From Lycocorax pyrrhopterus obiensis (Eukaryota; Chordata; Aves; Passeriformes; Paradisaeidae): a stretch of DNA of 64,000 nucleotides. Each line of letters opens with the position of its first letter. Position 1 is the stretch's first letter. The stretch spans positions 57,364,975 through 57,428,974 of the forward strand of contig JACSVZ010000007.1 of the NCBI GenBank assembly GCA_014706295.1. The letters are read 5' to 3'. Shown here in pieces: positions 50,801 through 64,000 of this stretch. Made by a program: the position numbers and the translations under genes. The notes under the pieces were generated by a model. That model saw only the letters and a program-made list of their open reading frames with translations, did not search any database and was not told where the DNA came from.

Positions 50801-53800
50801 GAACAACAAAGGGCCTTTGTTAAAGAAGCAGCAATTTGTCCAGTGGAAGCCTGAGAGATGCTCTCGCCACCCACTTGAGCCCAAGATGGTCACACAAAGC
50901 CAAATGACCCTCCATCATGGAAATGGCCATTAAGCAGAGGGTGATGCACGCATCCCAGCAGCCACTCAGTTCTCCTGGAGATGGCACAACTCACCCTCAT
51001 GGAAATGCAAGCACATTTTCCCTGCTAACCTACAGATCCCCACAGGTCTGGCTTGGTCCTGCCAGATGCACAGGAAAGCTGTTCTCCGCATCAGCTCACC
51101 AACTCCTGCTGTGTCCCTTACCTTCCTGATAACATCAAGTGGTCCATGTCTGGAGGGGATCCCCAGCTGCCATCACCCCAGAAATATCAATGCAGAGCAG
51201 CCCATGAAGGCAATACCTTTCAGCCCTTTAGCTCTATTTACCATCCCAGGAATTCTGTGTACTGATTTTTTGATCAAGAAAACCGTGTATCTCCATACCT
51301 GGCTCCCACCAACCACAATCCTGCTGATACTTCACACATATACAAGGGAAAAGAGGCCTGACTCTGCATGCACAGCATGGCTCTTTGCCAAAGAAAACTC
51401 CCAAAACAACCCAACAATTTTGGTTCCTTATGGATTCTGATAAAGCACAGCATTCTGTCTTCAGAGTACCAGAGAGGAGAAACCTAAAGTGACCCCAGAT
51501 TCTTAAACCTAAATATGAAACCCAGATTCATCTTTTAACATTATACAGCTCACGTGGTGTCTGGGAATTAAGCTCCTAGTTTAGCAGAGAAACCTATGTA
51601 GAAGCCAGGAACAGAAAATAGCCCTAATAATTAGAAACAAAGAAGGGCAGGGGTCTTTACCCTTCTTTCTCCTAGTGCTTTCTTCCCTGAGGTGAGGTAC
51701 TAAGCCAAAAGACCTGAGTGAAGTAAAGTTTCCTAAAATAAGTATTGAACTAGGAGGCACCTCCCATGTCTAGGGCACAGTTGCTAATTAGGAAAATACA
51801 GAAAAGGGTCAGGAAAACATCCTGGAGCAACAAGCTTCAGGACAGGACTTGTAAGAAATTTGAAAGAGTGAGCAAAAAGCATCATGGCTTCTAGTAATAT
51901 TTATGATAGAATTGACATAGCAATATTGATTTCTCAGAGCTGTGAAGGGGACGGGGTGAGTTCATGCACAAAAAAAAGAGGAGGCCAGCACAGCCCTGTT
52001 TGCCCCATCGATGCAGCTTTGGGAACACTGTATTTTTCCCATCGTGACAAATGCCCATAAGGAAACTGGCACTACAGGAAGGTTGCACAATCCTCATAAC
52101 TTAAAAGGAGAAAGCCAGACACACCTATTCCTTCCTTAGCATTGGAGGCACAAAAGGACTAATGCTAACATATACGAACAACAGGTCTGGAGGAACTCTC
52201 AAATTCCAGTCTGGAATAGTGTCAAGATAGGATTTTAATGCTGCGTTTTACAAATCATGTAAGTGTTTAAGCTGAAGATGATCTCCACCTAAGCATCCCT
52301 TTTTACAATTTCAGGGAAAACACTTCCATGAAACATCAGTAGTTTCACATGAACACATAGACATTTGGCAGATCTGGCAGAGAAAGCACTTTAACAACAT
52401 TGTATAAGATTGCATTAAAATGTTGCTATGGTGAATTGGAATGAAAAGCAACAGCTTCGACACCAACATGAACCCATAGCTGGGTTATAAGGAAATACAG
52501 TAAAACTGGGGGTGATACACCATCAAGAGTGTCTCAGCTTTTTAATCTAAACATTTTTGATGTTAAAAAACTAACTCATCAAAAGTAATCTTCCCCACAG
52601 TTCCCATTTCATCCAAACCCATGCGCACTCAAAAAATTCCTAACCATCTTATAATTAAGAGTGTTAACCAGTTCTGTCCTTTAGCTCTTGTACTTGGCTG
52701 TTCATATAATGGTCTGGGAGGATCCAGATAACATTTAAGACTGGAATGAGTCAGCCTGGAAAAGATTATGTTTATATAATTGCAGCATGGTATGGGAAGT
52801 GCCCTATATTATAACAGGCTCAGCATTAGCCTAACTCTGAAGGCAGCTGTAGTCAGCCACCCTGCTATGAGTAACTCAGTGAGCCCTCTCTTCACACAGC
52901 ACCTGCCTTACATCATGAAGGCTTTAAAAACACAGCTCTTTTCCAGCCTTTGTGTTTCCACAGCCTGGACACTAACATCCCGACCCAACCCAGCCTCCAA
53001 CCCTGCTGTGATGGAAATATTCAAGAACACAGTTTCACTCTCATGCTGGTAGTTTTCACCTAGATCTCTTGCTTGTCTCAAGCATTCCCATTCACCAGGC
53101 AATATGAGTGGCTGAGGAGGCAGCAGAGCTAACTGGCTGCTCTACCCAGCTGCATCCAGCTCTTGAATCCAAGTTCTTGCAATAAGTTCCTCCAACTGAT
53201 TCTCCTAAGTACAGACATTAGGGCCACCCAATAAGTAATGAAATGCTATCATGACCCTCCCTGTCCAACCAGAGAGAAGGTTGACTCTGCTCATCAGGAT
53301 TTGGGAGGAAGAATTTGGCAGAGAAGGCTGCTCCCACAGTGCCTGGTGAAGAGCTGATGTGTCAGGATGCTGAGGAAACACATTCTTAATTCTGTGTCCA
53401 GCACCCTGTGGTATGGGACACACTGAAATGGAAGCCCTGTTGGGACAGCAATTTCAGCTCCCCTGTGACTCCATCGTTTCATGGGTTCCCTTCTCCTCTT
53501 GATTACAAAGAAACCCAGGTTCCCCCACCCCAGCCAAGGAGCAAGGCTGCCTGGAGGTGTGTCACAGGAAGGCAGGTGCATGTTTGTGACTCCTCTGGGG
53601 GACTGGCAGCAGTTTCACACCAACTGACTGCAAGTTTTCATGAAACTGCTCTGAGAGGATCCCAAGGGACTGAAGTGCTGTGTGGGGACTGCTCCTTTGT
53701 ATTGCCAGGGAAAGGAAACACTGTGTGAGGACACGCATGGCTGAGGAAAGAGTCCCTAACACTAGTACAGTGCATGATCTCTCTGTCATTATATTTTCCT

Positions 53801-56046
53801 TCCATTAACCACTTTTTTTGTGGTGCTTAATTGCTGGCCAGGGTTAAACCACACCATCCTCATCACCTGTTAAAAATCCCCTTTTTCTTGTCCTCATCAT
53901 TCCCTTAGTTTGTCTCCCTTTTCAAACACCCTCTCATCCTCTCCTGCCTTCTTTGGGTTTGTTTTTAAATCTCACTCCCAGTTTGTCTCTCATTTCAGCC
54001 CATGGCTGGGACTATCACTGCTGAAGCCTGGTTGGTCTCCACCACTCTGAAATAGCCATGCACCACCTTCCCCACTCAGAGAGGGGATCCTATACTTCTA
54101 ATGCCCAAACATAGCCTCTTCTTACCTCTACTCCCTGCACTTGCTGCCCTTCAGGTACATGATCTCCCTCCCTTGCTCCACTTGTCTTTATCCTGTCTCA
54201 GACTTGGCATAAGAGAAAATTTATGCAGGCATAAACGGCAACCAGCAGGCACCCAATGATTTGCTTTCAAGATTGAGTTAAGTGGAAGTGGCAGGGGTAA
54301 GATTCAGGGCTCCACTGATTTTTGCCCTGCTGACTTTCACGTTGAGCCCATTAAAGTTTTTTTGCACCATGTATTCAGCAGTACGTCTGCATACCAGGGC
54401 TAGAGCTTTCCAATCTGGTATCCAGAGCTCTGTTGCAACTCATTGTGGCCGAATCAGTTGTCAGCAGCTCACCAGAAACACTTTTGGAATTGGTTATGAG
54501 ATGAGATAGAGCTGCAGGAAGATCAGGACACTTCTCTGTCTCATGGTCCCATAGGTCTTTGTGACTCCTTGGCTCACAGGACATTTATTGTCCTGGGCAT
54601 TCACTTGTGTCATGCAACAGAGTCTTTGACCCTGGGCTACGGAGGCCCCTGACATAGCCAGAGTCCCCAGAAGGGACGGGCTTGCTTTGCACTGGGCGTG
54701 TGGTGCTGCTGTGCCATGCCTTGTGCGAGGATCAGGATACACCTTGGCAAGGTAGGCCCCGGACACCCCGAACTCCACCAACACATCTTCTCTAAAATAT
54801 CACAGTCGTTTTTAAAACAAAAAGGCAATAATGTTTTCAGGGAAGGGGCTCTGGACAGTGGGGATGCAGAAAGAGTGACTATTCCTGAGAAGTAAGTGTG
54901 GATTTTAGGCACCTGAACCAACATGCTTCTGGCACCACCATGAAGGGATCCCTCTGGAGCACGGCTGGGTTCGGGTGCTTCCAGAGCAGCTGGGCAGTGC
55001 TGGTGGGGCCACAGGGGCTGGGGCCTGGGCCCAGACAGTCTTTCTTGCCCCACACAATGTATAAGCTGCATGCCCACAGCCCGTCAGGCTGCTGTCTTTG
55101 ATCCTGCATAGCTTATGAGCCCTTCCTGAAGCCAGCCTCGAAGCCCTGGGGGTAGGAATCCCCAGGGCTGGCTTTGTCACCAGCAGCCTGGAGCTGTGGG
55201 TCTGGCTCTCCCAGAGTCACCATTTACTGCTCTTCAAAAAGGCCCACGAAGCGCTTTTGGGACCGCCTCTAAACAGGATCGGCTGACACCGCAAGCCTGT
55301 ATTTTAAACCAATTCAGATCAAACACTAAGGAAATTCCAAACCAAAGAGCTTTCTATTTCCTCTGCTTCCCCTGTAATCCACCCGACTGTCTGCCAGTTC
55401 CTGGGAGTGCTGCTGGCCTAAAAGCTACCAGCCTCTTCTCACATGCAGGAGAGCTGGTTTTATCTGCCCTTCCTTGATGAGCTCCAGCTCTAAAGCTTCC
55501 TACCCAACCCTTCCTTAATCAATTAGAACAATTACTCCGGGCTTCTCAAGGATAATTGCTAATAAAATTCAGCAGATTTCCCCCAAAAGACATGAAAGGG
55601 TTGGAAGCAGAATCAGAAACTAAAGGAGAAAGAAAATGCAGGACAGAAATAATAGCCCTTGTTCCATTCATGTCTCATCCACCGCTGGTGAGTTTTTGTT
55701 CTTAGAGTCACATATTTCAGAGATGAATCCTCCCAAGCTGTCTCCAGTGGAGAAATGCCTCATGCTCACTGCTTTGGAAAACTGGTTGGTTGTTTTTGAA
55801 GTTAGTTTACAAGATCTTCCTGAATCTAGAAAAAAATCATGAAAGCCTCAGGCTTGGATTTACAAAGAATCAGCAGGGCATCAACAAAAGACAAAGTCAC
55901 AAGAAGTGAGAGATGTCCAGATACATCCTGATGTTCTCTAAGAGGAACCCCTTCCAATACTTTATTTTCCAAAGACAGTTTAATGCACAGAAGCAATGAA
56001 TTCTGAAGCCTAGATGGTCTTAGGTGTTCCGTTGAGGGACTGTGGA

Positions 56047-56072
56047 CACTGATACTTGTACAAGTATCAGTG
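56047..56072. repeat. 26-bp perfect palindrome
   Basis: CACTGATACTTGT is followed directly by its exact reverse complement, with no spacer (centre GTAC). It is flanked by non-matching bases. No terminal-repeat element is recognised around it. Confidence 0.95.
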
Positions 56073-59000
56073 GTTTAGGTTCAAGACAGCTGAGGAGCTA
56101 TTCAGACCATCAGGTCTGGCTTGTTATGGACAAAATTAGGCCCAACAGATGAGTTAATCCTCTCAAACAGGCAACCCAAATGGCAAGAACCCCCAAACAC
56201 ACCAACGAGGAGCAGGAATAACCAGCTTTGTTTTCTGTGTTGTTAGGCTATCACACTGGGCCTGCAAGAAGAGCTGCTGGAGGACTGCACAGCATTGGAT
56301 GTGCCTTTCATAGGGGAGCATGAGGCTGATAAAGGACTAGGTGGGTCACCAAGCCCTGTCTCCAAGTAATCTGTCTGTCGGTTTAACTGGGAGCAAATTA
56401 CAGGCATCACTAACGAGAAACTTGAAATGGTACTGGCATGCCTTGCCTCCAGTCTGTCTCTCCTTGTGGCACATTGCCAGCACTACACAGGGAAGCAAAA
56501 GAGCCTCTGAAATTAAATTATATCTTGGAGGAAGGGGGAGGAGTTTTCTCCCTGAGCAGGCCACTAGCAACAGCCGTGAGCATGGGATTTATGTGGGATA
56601 GATACAGGGAAACAAACGACTACGCAATCTTCTTTCACGTTTGCCCAAATACATCAGCATATCACAAACCCGAGGATTCTTATCACAAGTGTAATTTTAT
56701 GTCATTCTGATTCTATTCTGTAGTTATGAAATCCCTTTCACAAGCTCTCAGAACTCCACCTTCAGAAACACAGTCGTTTTCTTGCCTGCCCCCACTACTT
56801 CCTAGTGGAAGACCATTCCAGAATTTTACTCCACAGGAGGGGAAAGACAGTCCTTGATATGTTTGATTTGAAATATAGCACATATAAGTTTGTAATTAGA
56901 CTGTGTGGGTAACAAGAAAGGGGAGGTCTTGAATAGGCAAAGAAGATGTAATACCAGAAAGCTCTTCACAGCATGACTAACATCCCCCTGCTTCTCCAAT
57001 TCAGCTAAGACACTAAAACAATTAAGGTTAAACTTCAACATTAAATAGGACCTAAAATTGCCTTTTGTGATTTTATTTTCCTTACTTGTGGTTGTACTTC
57101 AGTAGATCAATATCCTGAATTCCTGCTTCTGCATGGTAAGTGCCTGTTCTTTAATCTTCTCTTAACACTCCATTCAGATAATCCTGACAAGCAAGCACTT
57201 CCCTTCAGGGATGGTAATGAGTCTAAATAAAGCCCTATTGTAGAAAAGGACAGTCAGTATTTGTTTCCCACCAGTAGGCAGGACTCACTTTGGGAGCACT
57301 GCATGGCACAATGCAGTGAAAAGTCTCATCTGGTGGGGTTTGTTCAGTAGCTTATAGCTGATCCCTACTAACCAGAGGTCCCGTGATCCAGGAAACATAA
57401 CCCTATATTGCAATAGGTCCGAACTCCCCTTTGTTTCAGTCTGTTGCTGCATTTGCCACGCCAGTCAATGATATAGTGAAGTGTCATGACCCATGGCGTG
57501 GCCTCCTTGTCCTTTACCAGCCAAGAGCGAGGGAATCATTTTGAGAACTGCAGCCCAGAGCACCTCAGCTGAGTCTATGACCTTTGTGTACTGAACTATG
57601 CTGATGGTTTTCATTATTTATAAATTGTTCTTTGAGCAATGAAAGAAACACCTGTAAATCTATGGAAGTAGAACAGATCAATTCCTTAGAGACAACAATC
57701 CTCCAACACTATTCTTCCATCCAGATAAATTTACCCATCTTTATATCAAGGCTTCATGAACTGTGAAGCAAGTAATCATTAGATGTTTTAAGAAAATGGT
57801 GAATCAATTCCAGAAACTATTATGGACTCCAGAAAATCACAGAAGTTTGTTACAATCAGGGCTTGTAATTCTGCAGTGCTTTCTCCCAAGGCACATAACC
57901 CTCTAACATAGCAGCTCCTGATCTGTTCCCCTGGCATCCCCACTTCCACTCTGCAAGGCAGCAAATGTGGTCACACACCCTCACTTGGGAACTGCTTTCC
58001 TAGCACTTATTCCTCATGCTGTAACATGTTTCTAGCACCTAAGAGTCATCAGAACCTGCTTTGCAAAGTATTAAGAAATGAAGTCTTAAAGCAATGTCAC
58101 CCACAGCACAAATTAACACCCAGCAGACTCAGTTGTGACTACTTGCTGCTCTGTTTTGCAGGCAGAAATGGCTAATGTTAGTCCTGGGAAAGGGCATTAA
58201 GAGATGGTCATTTGGTCCAGGGGACTCACAGAGATTTAACATCAGTGGTGGTAGAAATTATTTATTCAAATTGCAGTATCGTCTTGCAGACTCAAATTAT
58301 TTGGTGGCCCCATTGCAGCAGGACTGGACGCAGCCATCATCTTGAATGGGAGACTGTGGTGGTGCCATGGCACGTGAACAACAGAACTCACCACTCAGGG
58401 AAGGGCTGGGGCAAAGCAGGGTTCAAACCCCACCAGAATATCTGCCTCTCCACAGCCAGAGGAGCCTATGTCCTGGAGGTCATGGAGGACAGGGAGATGG
58501 GGGACATAAATGGTGACACCAAGGGGTCTTTGTAGTATCCCATCTATCCCAATATAGCAAGCAGTTTCTGCTCATAAGCAGAATCCCACTGATTCTGACC
58601 CAAAAGGCTGATCTACGATTTCAGATTTGCTGAGGCAAGCTCTGTGTACTTACACCCTTAATGTACTCACAAAATCAAGGATCTGCATTCCTTATCCGGG
58701 TAGTTCCAGGGCAATTTTTCCCAGGTGGAAAGATAAGTAGAAGAGCAGGGCCATGAGGAACTAATCTAGTTTCTCACTCCTAAATAGGAGGTGGAATGGT
58801 CACTGTGAAGTTTCCAGATTTGCAGATAGAGACACCACCAGACCATTAGGAGAAAGAACAAAGTCTCTGCTCAAGGGCTGCATTATACCAAATATTAGCA
58901 GGATGGCTGAGACCTATTCATAGCAAGCACTCCACCCCACACTAAGACTTTGAAGGCTTTTAGAAAATTATTGGCAGTCCAATAAACATGCTGAAGAGTG

Positions 59001-59917
59001 GATTGAACTGGGTATTACCAGACCTATTTCCAAGAAACATATTTTCTGCACTTCACCTTCTTTTAGGTAACAGAATAGAAAGCTTTCAAACAGGTGATAG
59101 AATTATTTCTTTGCATGTGTTCAGGACAACATGAATTCGGTATTGTTTCCCACTGAACCGCACAGCTGAGAGATTTTAAACCTCTAATATTTCCTATTCT
59201 GCTTCTCAATCAGAAGAGAGGTCCCTCCACATCCAGCTACACACACACAGTTCTCAAAACGAACTCTACATGACATACCTCATGCCAGCTACAAAAGGTA
59301 ATGTGATGTGAGTCATTCGCTTCTTTCAAAAGCACAGCAGCATCTGAAAGCATACACAGGAGAAAAACAGTATTTCCTCAAAAAATTGCTAGTGTCACCA
59401 GAAACAGCTTTCTAACTTGTAGAGGCAATGCCTTGCTGATGTGAAATACCAGCAATTACTCACATTTTACATCATCCAACGTCACGTATTCATGTTGTAC
59501 CTACTTGGATAGCCTATGCAATTTTCCTCCTTTGTCAGCCAGCCTTCTCTCAGGGAGCCTGGCACTGCAATCCTCTTGGAAGGTGCTGGTGGTTGACCAA
59601 TATATAACATTCAAGGGCACAGTGCTAATTCCAGTCTGAGAATATTGCCTGCCTGGTACATGCTCTCTTCATTGCACTCAGTTTCAAAGGGACAGGCAGT
59701 GAAATGTGCTTGGCAGGTATCCTGAACTAACTTTCAGCTGTTAGAACTACAAACCAGGCTGGAGATGTCGAGAGAAACAGGACATTTCACCTCTAAGGTT
59801 GTGTCTGAAGTTGCTCTTTTAGTTGCTAATATAATAAATTGTGACTGTATTATTTAGATCAAAGAGGTTTTAAGTAATGGATGAAAGTCAGCTATACCAT
59901 GTTGTGAATTTATAAAA

Positions 59918-59940
59918 TTAATAATAATAATAATAATAAA
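59918..59940. repeat. (AAT)n microsatellite
   Basis: Seven or so AAT/TAA units. Likely length-polymorphic. Confidence 0.93.
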
Positions 59941-62900
59941 TCTTTGAAGTGCCTTACACAGATGAATTAATTACCTCACAATACTCTTTGGAGTAGATGA
60001 GAATTATTACCTTGTTGTGAGCGATCTGGAAACAGCAACAAAGATGCTGAATGACTTTACCAAAGTCAGACCAAGCTAGTGCCTGAGCTAGCATTCAACA
60101 CCAGGCATGTCTGGCTCTGTTTTTGTGTTCAGACCACTCATCCACCCTGTTGAAATGACAGCTGGCTTCCTGCTTCATGCGCTTTGTTCAGACATGATCC
60201 TCAGACAATGGGTGAAAATATTCCCACCCAAATGATCTCGTTTCTTTTTGAGCTAGGCTAGTCGAATTGAAATACCTCTTTAATGTCTTAATACGCATTT
60301 CCTGAAAAAGAGCATTTTTTCCTTCCTTGAGGTTTTCATCAGCTGCTGGATTGGAGCTGAAATACAGAGTATGAGCATGCAGCAGTATGATTTTAAATTA
60401 CTAGCAGCAGTACAAAGAGGTCAACATCCCAGAACATGAAGATATATCTATTTTGGCCTCTAGTTGACACTAAGAAAATATTTGGGTTGTGGTGAGGCCA
60501 AGGTGAGATGTTGCTTTCAAGAATATGGAAGCAAAGAATGAAGGGACTTGTGGGGGTCCTCTTGCTCTGCCTCCTGCCCCATATGCCCTGTGACACATAA
60601 ACCCTTCCAGCAGTGTCTCAAGTGGCTTTAGGAAGATTTCAGATGCAAACTGCTCCATTCCAGAGCTCTTCTTTGGGATCACTGAGGGAAGATCAGGCAG
60701 AGGTCACCACACCAGAGCCCGCACCTCTCCCTGGAGAGCTGCTGGGCAGAGTCAGCAGCATTCCCAAGCCCAGTGGAGAAGCTGGCTGAAGCTGCTGAGA
60801 CACAGACCATGAAAGGTGTCTGCTGTAGCTGTGTGACCAGGAGAGAGGTGAGCAGCCTGGCTCCAGCTGGACAAAAGCTTGGAAAATGCCCAGCAGGGCA
60901 GGAGGCAGCAGCGGGCAGGGTGTGAGAGACCCACTGCTGCCACGCTCCACCCGCTCCCTGCCCCTGACAAAAGAGCAGGGGGGGATAGTTTGGGGGTTTT
61001 TTGGTTTTGGAGGGGGTTTTCCCCTGATGGTTTAAAAGGCCTGATAATGCCCTAATCCACACCTGCCACAGACATTCAAAGCAGAGTTAGGTGCACTTTG
61101 TCCTCTGCAGAGTTGTGGTTTCCCTAAAGGTCTGCAGTCCTCCAGTGCCCACCACTGCAGAGTCATACACAACACCAGGGAGCATCACTCTGTGGACCTC
61201 CACCTGTGGACACCTGGGGTGGCATTTGGCCCTCGCATCCAGCACTGCTGCCCCAGGGTGTGGGGCACATTTCTGATACATGACACACAATTTTAGCTGT
61301 CCCTCTGTAGCTCAGCTCGAGAGCAGTAAGGAGTAAATGTGTATTTCTCCTTTACTCTATTAACGTGATGTAAGAATTTGTCCTGCAGTTGATGCTTGGG
61401 TAAAAAAAATACTAGACTGATTTTACTTGGAACTGCTGCATTTATCAAGGCCTAAAGCCGCATAATTTGAAACCAAACAGCATTATTTTGCCTTGCAGAT
61501 TCAAGGGTGTTAGTATCAGCTTTCCAGTACCACACACCTCAAGTTGGTTTTATCATCTGCAAGAAAACAGTGTATAGAATGCATGTCATAAATCTATGCT
61601 CAAGTTCTCAGCCCATCAAAGTATTTATAATGCAAATTCTGCGCATATTGGGCACTTTCCATCATTCTTCAGCCTGCTTTTCCCCCAGATGTTGTTTGTG
61701 TGTGAGTTATTTCAACAGAAGTTCTCAAAGGTTGCCAGTGTAAGAAAGAAAAACGTGTATTTGTCCTTTTTTGTCTTTCATGTTATGAATAACTAATGGG
61801 AAGTTTGCTAAAGAACATCAGTTCTTTGATTGCCAGTGAATCAGTAAAGGCTGAGAAATCAAATGGAAATGGGCATGAAACAACACATTGCTTCTGGTTT
61901 GTTTAATAATATTTATGTAATTGTAGAATCTAAGTATCAGGAGAAAGGAACCTTTGCTTAAAGATGGAATATATTATGCATGTTCCTGATATTCTGAGAA
62001 CTTTAAATAAACACCAGATAGACTGTTCAGGGAACACTGGACAAAACTACTAGTAACAGCATTTTACAGCATCTGTACATTTTTAAAAATTCCAAACAAA
62101 AATATCCCCTGGAAATAAATGAGGTCTGTTACTCCCTTCTTAATTAACAAGAGACTTGCAAACCCTTAACTATTATTTGCAGGTCACCTTTAAAGCAAAA
62201 TGACTCTTATTGCTGAAATCCCTCTGCCTACAAATTTAAACCGAGTGCAACTTTAAGCTTTCCTGTGACTTTTTGCCAGGTACTATTCAGCCAGGCAGCC
62301 ACAAGGCTCTCACAAATTCTTACTCAATCTAATTTGGTAGTAGAGGCTGGATATGGGACAACAGAATAATTTCAAGTCAGCAGCCCGCAGCCCATGCGGT
62401 GGTTAGACCACAGAGATGAATATGAGGAAATCACGGCTCTAATCCTTTGACAAAAAGTGGTTATTTCAGCTTGCCTGTTCTAGTCTTCAGTTCCAGCTTT
62501 CTAATAGTGTTTTACCACTCTTGGATGAAAAGGCCCACACAAATGCTGTACCTTTATGTTATACACAAGGGATTATGAGCCATGAAAGAAAAATAGGAAA
62601 AGTGGTAATCCAGCATAGCAAGACCTACCAGCGCACCACAGGAAGGAGAAAATTCCACCCCTGTGTCTTCAAAATACATCTCAGCTGCTTCTCACTAATG
62701 CAAATGGCTGAGTGACTGTCCCCAACCACTGTGCTGGGGCAGCAGGACAGGTCCCTGCCCACCCATGGGGCCTCCTGTGGCCCCTGGGATCTGCTACAAA
62801 GGCAAACATGAACAGCAGCAACAGGATGGAGCTGGGAAAGGTGGAGAGGCTCACAGAAGGGGAGTGAAGGGGGTGAGGTGACACTGCTTATGGCAGTATC

Positions 62901-64000
62901 CTGGTGACCATCTGCTGTCCCCTAGAACTGCAGAACTGCATGTACCCTCCACTGCAGCCTGCTCTGGGCGCTGGGACTCGTGGCCAATGTGCTCTGCTCC
63001 TCCTCAGCTCTGCTAAGCAGATTCCCTGGGTAACATTTTAGTCCAAACAGGGAAATAATTTTTTTCCAGGTGATAACATCTCCACAGCCACTCAGTTATG
63101 CTTATTGTGGCATTGACAGTCAGGAGCTGCAGAGCTTTTCCTGGTTTTCCCAGGACTGGCAGCAGTGAGGGCAGCTGGTCCTGGTTCTTCTGTTATGGGC
63201 AGTGACAGCACTCTGAATGTTAAACACTCTTTAGCTTTGGGCTTTACAAGAGTTCAAAGTATATCTACCAGGTCACAAGTATGTGGCATGACCTAGGTCC
63301 TTCCACGAGCAGTCAGCTCAAGATTTGGAAGGTGCACCTGGAAATAACTCCCATATACTAAGGCAGGTCACTTTAGGGCATGAACTTGAGGTTTAGAATC
63401 TTTGGGATATTGTGAAGCATTTCGTTTTTCAAGCAGAGAATCCCTCACACATCATTCACAGCAGGTCAGTGTTGTGTATAACTGGTATTGCTTAGATTGC
63501 ACCCAAAATTGGTACAAGTCATGCTGACAAAAGCATTTTTGCCAATAGAAGTCAAGTCTCCATCAAGGGTGAGGTTTCACATTACAGCTAAACCAGCACG
63601 AGAGCCAGTTGTTAATGGAAGAAGCATTCTTGATACCATCAAAATTTTCCCATCATTTGCCTTTGTGTTGATTCTTTATCTTTGACCCCCCAGCAAGGCG
63701 TCTCCCTAAACTGTCAAAAGTAGTCATGCAGCAAAAATAAATGAGAAGCTTTCTGTTGGGTTAGCATTTTACATCAGTTCATGGTGGAGTCAGAGCCAGT
63801 GGAGATGCAGATAAATATAAGGGGACAAGGGAAGGACCACTCCTTGCAACAGACCAGGTTAACTACAACCTAAGAAAATGTTGCTGCACTACTGTGTACT
63901 TTGAAAGGATGAAAATACCTGATCTAAGACTTTTAAACAGGTCAGGTCAGTAAGACAGAAGGAACATTTCCTGTGCTCCCACCTCTTAAAAATGGCATCA

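Larger units (their letters stand above)
46483..64000. other. No recognised gene or LINE to the right edge
   Basis: For 17.5 kb I find no exon of a family I know, no tRNA-like gene and no clear CR1 copy. Frames such as 49280-49591, 50600-50854 and 58212-58535 on the plus strand lack domains. The words near 50620-50660 (CCCAGTTCCCACTGAAGGCA) resemble a motif common in old amniote repeats. Microsatellites and a palindrome are listed separately. It may be intergenic or a long intron. Confidence 0.45.

Noticed and set aside
50600..50854. 84-codon plus-strand frame with charged, helix-like composition
   Set aside because: No family match that I recognise; the start overlaps words common in old amniote repeats.
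58425..58445. GGTTCAAACCCC, like a tRNA B box
   Set aside because: No matching A box, cloverleaf arms or Pol III terminator at the right spacing.
1..64000. CRISPR array, defence cluster or other prokaryote-type system
   Set aside because: No regularly spaced repeats, no operon-like arrangement and no bacterial gene families; the window is vertebrate intronic and flanking DNA.

Overview
This window looks like vertebrate nuclear DNA, most probably from a bird. The dominant repeats are CR1 LINEs carrying the short octamer-like 3' tail typical of avian CR1 (ATTCTATGA-type repeats). No Alu, L1 or other mammalian repeat is evident. Only one protein-coding gene is recognised: the 5' part of BRF1, the TFIIIB subunit of RNA polymerase III, on the minus strand. 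There is no operon-like or bacterial content, no CRISPR array, and nothing that supports an undescribed multi-gene system.

BRF1 layout: coding exon 1 (28195 down to 28009) lies in a CpG island at about 27.94-28.48 kb. It encodes the N-terminal zinc ribbon and the start of the linker. Intron 1 is 14,020 bp. Coding exon 2 (13988 down to 13908, 81 bp) continues the protein in frame with phase 1 at both ends. The next exon, which should open the cyclin-fold region, was not found, so intron 2 runs off the left edge and is at least 13.9 kb long.

Repeats: the left part (1-28 kb) is BRF1 intron with CR1 copies of several ages: a long decayed plus-strand copy at 7.5-9.5 kb, a well-preserved one at 16.9-17.5 kb, an ancient minus-strand copy at 22.3-23.7 kb, and shorter ones. 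Just downstream of exon 1, a G-quadruplex-type motif is followed by a C-rich (G-rich in the transcript) degenerate repeat tract, which a CR1 insertion splits in two. At the upstream edge of the island another CR1 is split by about 150 bp of AT-rich sequence.

The right part (29-64 kb) has no gene I can recognise. It holds a CR1 endonuclease-region copy at 41.5-42.5 kb, a short CR1 end at 46.4 kb, a perfect 45-bp tandem duplication, a 26-bp perfect palindrome and a few microsatellites. The open frames there are short and show no family signature. It may be intergenic, or intron of a gene whose exons lie outside the window.
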